Position numbers and translations under genes: made by a program
The notes under the pieces: generated by a model
The model's database searches: none
What the model saw: only the letters and a program-made list of their open reading frames with translations
What the model was told of the DNA's origin: nothing
Shown: positions 61,601 through 64,000 of the stretch, one piece after another
Position numbering within the stretch: the stretch's first letter is position 1
How the letters are laid out: each line of letters begins with the position of its first letter
Assembly: GCF_001418105.1 (NCBI RefSeq)
Contig: NZ_LIQI01000022.1
Coordinates: 1-64,000 of the forward strand
Source: Lacinutrix himadriensis
Lineage (GTDB): Bacteria; Bacteroidota; Bacteroidia; Flavobacteriales; Flavobacteriaceae
Direction of reading: 5' to 3'
Length of the DNA: 64,000 nt

Positions 61601-64000
61601 ATGTCTACACAACCAAAACTTACAAGATTTAATCAAAACGTACTATCAAAATACCAGATATACAATAGTATTTTCATGACGCTGCCTTTTGATTCGATTA
61701 CAAAGACAGGTGTTTTATTGCCATTGTTTCATGAAACTTGTAAAAATGGTTTTGAAAATGGAGAAGACCCAACCACTATTGTAAATACCTTTTTTAAAAA
61801 ATATCAAGCACGAAGATCGTCTGACAGTCAGATTAGTTTGTTGTTTAAATTTATTCAATATATAGAACGTCAGGTCGTATTATTTGATGCCATTGAAGAT
61901 GCTGCATTTCCTATAGTGAATAACATGGACGGAATTGGTACTTTAAGAAGTTTAAAGGAGACCGCTTCTGCAGAAGGCAAACTAGAAACGCTTCAGAAAT
62001 ATCTGGAAGAATTTAAAGTCCGAATTGTTCTAACGGCACATCCTACGCAATTTTACCCGGGTTCTGTTTTAGGAATTATCACGGATTTAACCGAAGCTGT
62101 TAAGGAAAACGACTTGCTTCGTATCAATGATTTATTGGCACAATTAGGAAAAACACCTTTCTTTAAACACGAAAAACCTACACCTTATGATGAGGCAGTA
62201 AGTTTAATTTGGTATTTGGAGAATGTATTTTATAAATCCTTCGGAAGCATTTACGATTATATTCAACAAAATATTTTCGACGGAAAACAAATAGATAACG
62301 ACATTATAAATATTGGTTTTTGGCCTGGAGGAGATAGAGATGGAAACCCATTTGTAACTCCAGAAATAACACTTAATGTTGCAAAAAGATTACAAGAAAC
62401 CGTAATTAAAAATTATTATAGAGACGCAAGAAGGTTAAGACGAAAGCTTACTTTTCATGGTGTGGAAGATAAAATAGCTTCGATTGAAAAAGCCCTTTAT
62501 AAAATGATTCTTAATGAAAAATCTAATTTAACCTTAGATCTTTTGGTTTCCGAATTAAAAGAAATTAAACAAATTATAATTGATAAGCATCAGTCGCTTT
62601 ATGTAAGCGAAGTGAATAGTTTATTGAATAAGGTTCACCTTTTCGGGTTTCATTTTGCGAATTTAGATATTCGTCAAGATAGCAGAAAGCATGACCAATT
62701 CTTTAACGATATGGTGCATGCTTTAATTACAAATGGAAGCGATATTTTTCCGAAAAACTATCACGATTTATCAGAAACCGAGCAAGTACAAATCTTATCT
62801 AAAGTAAAAGGAAGTGTAGACCTATCTTTAATAAAAGACGAAGAAACGTTAAAGGCTTTAAACACCATGAAAGCCATCAAAACCATTCAGGATTCTAATG
62901 GAGAAAAGGCTGCAAATCGCTATATAATTAGTAACAACCAAACGACATTAAATGTCATGCAATTGTTTGCTATGCTAAAACTAGTTGCTTTTCAAGATGA
63001 ATTAACGGTGGATATTGGACCACTTTTTGAAACAATTACCGATTTACAAAATGCGCCTGCAGTTATGGAAGCGTTATATACCAATCCGGAATACGCCGCT
63101 CATTTAAAAGCTAGAGGGAACAAGCAAACTATTATGCTTGGCTTTAGTGATGGAACAAAAGATGGTGGTTATTTAATGGCAAACTGGGCAATTTATAATG
63201 CCAAAGAAAACCTAACTACCATTTCTAGAAAGTATGGCATAACTGCTATTTTCTTTGATGGTCGCGGTGGACCTCCTGCACGTGGTGGTGGAAAAACGCA
63301 TAATTTCTATGCCTCTTTAGGACCTACTATTGAAGACAAAGAAGTACAATTAACCATACAAGGACAAACGATAAGTTCTAATTTTGGAACCTTAGATTCG
63401 TCGCAATACAACCTAGAACAACTGATTACTTCTGGAATTCACAATAGCTTTAGTGAAAACAGTTTAAGCATGCTTCCTGAAAACAGAGAAGTCATGAACG
63501 ATATTGCCAAACTAAGCTATGATGCCTATGTAAAATTTAAAGCACACCCTAAATTCATTTCTTATTTAGAACACATGAGTACTTTAAAATACTACGCAAA
63601 AACTAATATTGGTAGTCGCCCATCGAAAAGAGGAAAAGCGGAAGGTTTGGTTTTTGAAGATTTAAGAGCCATACCATTTGTAGGATCTTGGAGTCAATTA
63701 AAACAAAATGTACCAGGATTTTTTGGTGTTGGTACTGCATTAAAAAAATATGAAGATGCTGGCGAGTTTGAAAAAGCACAGCACTTATTTAAAACATCCG
63801 ATTTCTTTAAAACATTAATAGAGAATAGTATGATGTCTTTATCTAAATCGTTCTTCGATTTAACGAAATACATGTCTGAAGATCCTGAATACGGAGAATT
63901 TTGGAACGTAATATACAACGAGTATGAAACTTCAAAACGTCTTATTTTAAAACTTACCGGTTATAAAGAATTGATGCAAGAAGAGCCTGCAGGAAAAGCA
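61601..64000 (+). CDS. ppc: Phosphoenolpyruvate carboxylase, partial (runs off the window)
   Basis: Replenishes oxaloacetate from phosphoenolpyruvate and bicarbonate. ATG at 61601; 800 codons are present without interruption and the end is outside. Key motifs: catalytic His in VLTAHPTQFYPGS, FWPGGDRDGNPFVT, the glycine loop FFDGRGGPPARGGGKT and GSRPSKRG. The N-terminal ~120 residues are shorter than in E. coli, as in other Bacteroidota. It follows leuB by three bases, an unusual pairing of anaplerosis with leucine synthesis that may just reflect operon packing. Confidence 0.95.
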   Translation, partial: MSTQPKLTRFNQNVLSKYQIYNSIFMTLPFDSITKTGVLLPLFHETCKNGFENGEDPTTIVNTFFKKYQARRSSDSQISLLFKFIQYIERQVVLFDAIEDAAFPIVNNMDGIGTLRSLKETASAEGKLETLQKYLEEFKVRIVLTAHPTQFYPGSVLGIITDLTEAVKENDLLRINDLLAQLGKTPFFKHEKPTPYDEAVSLIWYLENVFYKSFGSIYDYIQQNIFDGKQIDNDIINIGFWPGGDRDGNPFVTPEITLNVAKRLQETVIKNYYRDARRLRRKLTFHGVEDKIASIEKALYKMILNEKSNLTLDLLVSELKEIKQIIIDKHQSLYVSEVNSLLNKVHLFGFHFANLDIRQDSRKHDQFFNDMVHALITNGSDIFPKNYHDLSETEQVQILSKVKGSVDLSLIKDEETLKALNTMKAIKTIQDSNGEKAANRYIISNNQTTLNVMQLFAMLKLVAFQDELTVDIGPLFETITDLQNAPAVMEALYTNPEYAAHLKARGNKQTIMLGFSDGTKDGGYLMANWAIYNAKENLTTISRKYGITAIFFDGRGGPPARGGGKTHNFYASLGPTIEDKEVQLTIQGQTISSNFGTLDSSQYNLEQLITSGIHNSFSENSLSMLPENREVMNDIAKLSYDAYVKFKAHPKFISYLEHMSTLKYYAKTNIGSRPSKRGKAEGLVFEDLRAIPFVGSWSQLKQNVPGFFGVGTALKKYEDAGEFEKAQHLFKTSDFFKTLIENSMMSLSKSFFDLTKYMSEDPEYGEFWNVIYNEYETSKRLILKLTGYKELMQEEPAGKA

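Noticed and set aside
1-64000. tRNA, rRNA or tmRNA genes
   Set aside because: No T-loop or rRNA-like segments were noticed on either strand, although a tRNAscan run was not possible here.

Overview
This window is about 64 kb of AT-rich DNA from a member of the Bacteroidota, most likely a marine Flavobacteriaceae (relatives of Lacinutrix, Olleya or Bizionia come to mind; the genus is inference). Supporting signs are a GldA-type ABC ATPase, type IX secretion C-terminal sorting domains, promoters of the TAnnTTTG type, few Shine-Dalgarno sites, an ECF sigma/anti-sigma/outer-membrane trio and several flavobacterial palindromic repeats.

Region 1 (1-5.8 kb) is accessory DNA. It opens with the upstream end of an IS110-family element: a partial DEDD transposase on the minus strand plus a non-coding end that folds like a bridge RNA. 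An array of single-direction gene cassettes follows. Each cassette starts at GTT and ends at AAC, and 8-10 bases next to these are complementary within a cassette but different between cassettes. The cassettes are separated by ~125-130 bp imperfect palindromes, as integron cassettes are separated by attC sites. No integrase is visible. The proposed target loop of the bridge RNA reads both halves of one such palindrome, and the element is inserted in exactly that palindrome. A second, smaller array (31.95-33.4 kb) carries the same kind of site between gldA and a membrane-protein gene.

Region 2 (6-26.4 kb) is mostly chromosomal: an amino-acid hydroxylase/decarboxylase pair, an ECF sigma operon, a polyprenyl synthetase with a frameshift, a large phosphodiesterase-TPR-sulfotransferase protein, rlmN, queA, aroA, a MazG-like/YdjM-like pair, two DUF3857/transglutaminase proteins, dtd and rsgA.

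Region 3 (26.5-30.9 kb) is a minus-strand aromatic amino-acid operon (pheA, aminotransferase, tyrA, DAHP synthase-chorismate mutase). Ahead of it lies a textbook attenuator: an 18-residue leader peptide rich in Phe/Tyr/Trp, an antiterminator and a terminator.

Region 4 (34-55.2 kb) is a sulfur and methionine supercluster on the minus strand: metY, a metX-aspartokinase-homoserine dehydrogenase reading frame, metZ, an Rrf2 regulator, cysH, sulfite reductase, siroheme synthesis, a ferredoxin-NADP reductase-like protein, serine acetyltransferase, cysM, split metH and metF. Two SAM-I riboswitches sit before metY and metH, and a likely Rrf2 operator before cysH.

Region 5 (57-64 kb) is a plus-strand leuA-leuC-leuD-leuB operon running into phosphoenolpyruvate carboxylase, which leaves the window.

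Three conserved genes (polyprenyl synthetase, pheA, metH) each look short by one base in an A/T homopolymer, so sequencing error is a serious possibility and gene breaks here should not be trusted without read support.
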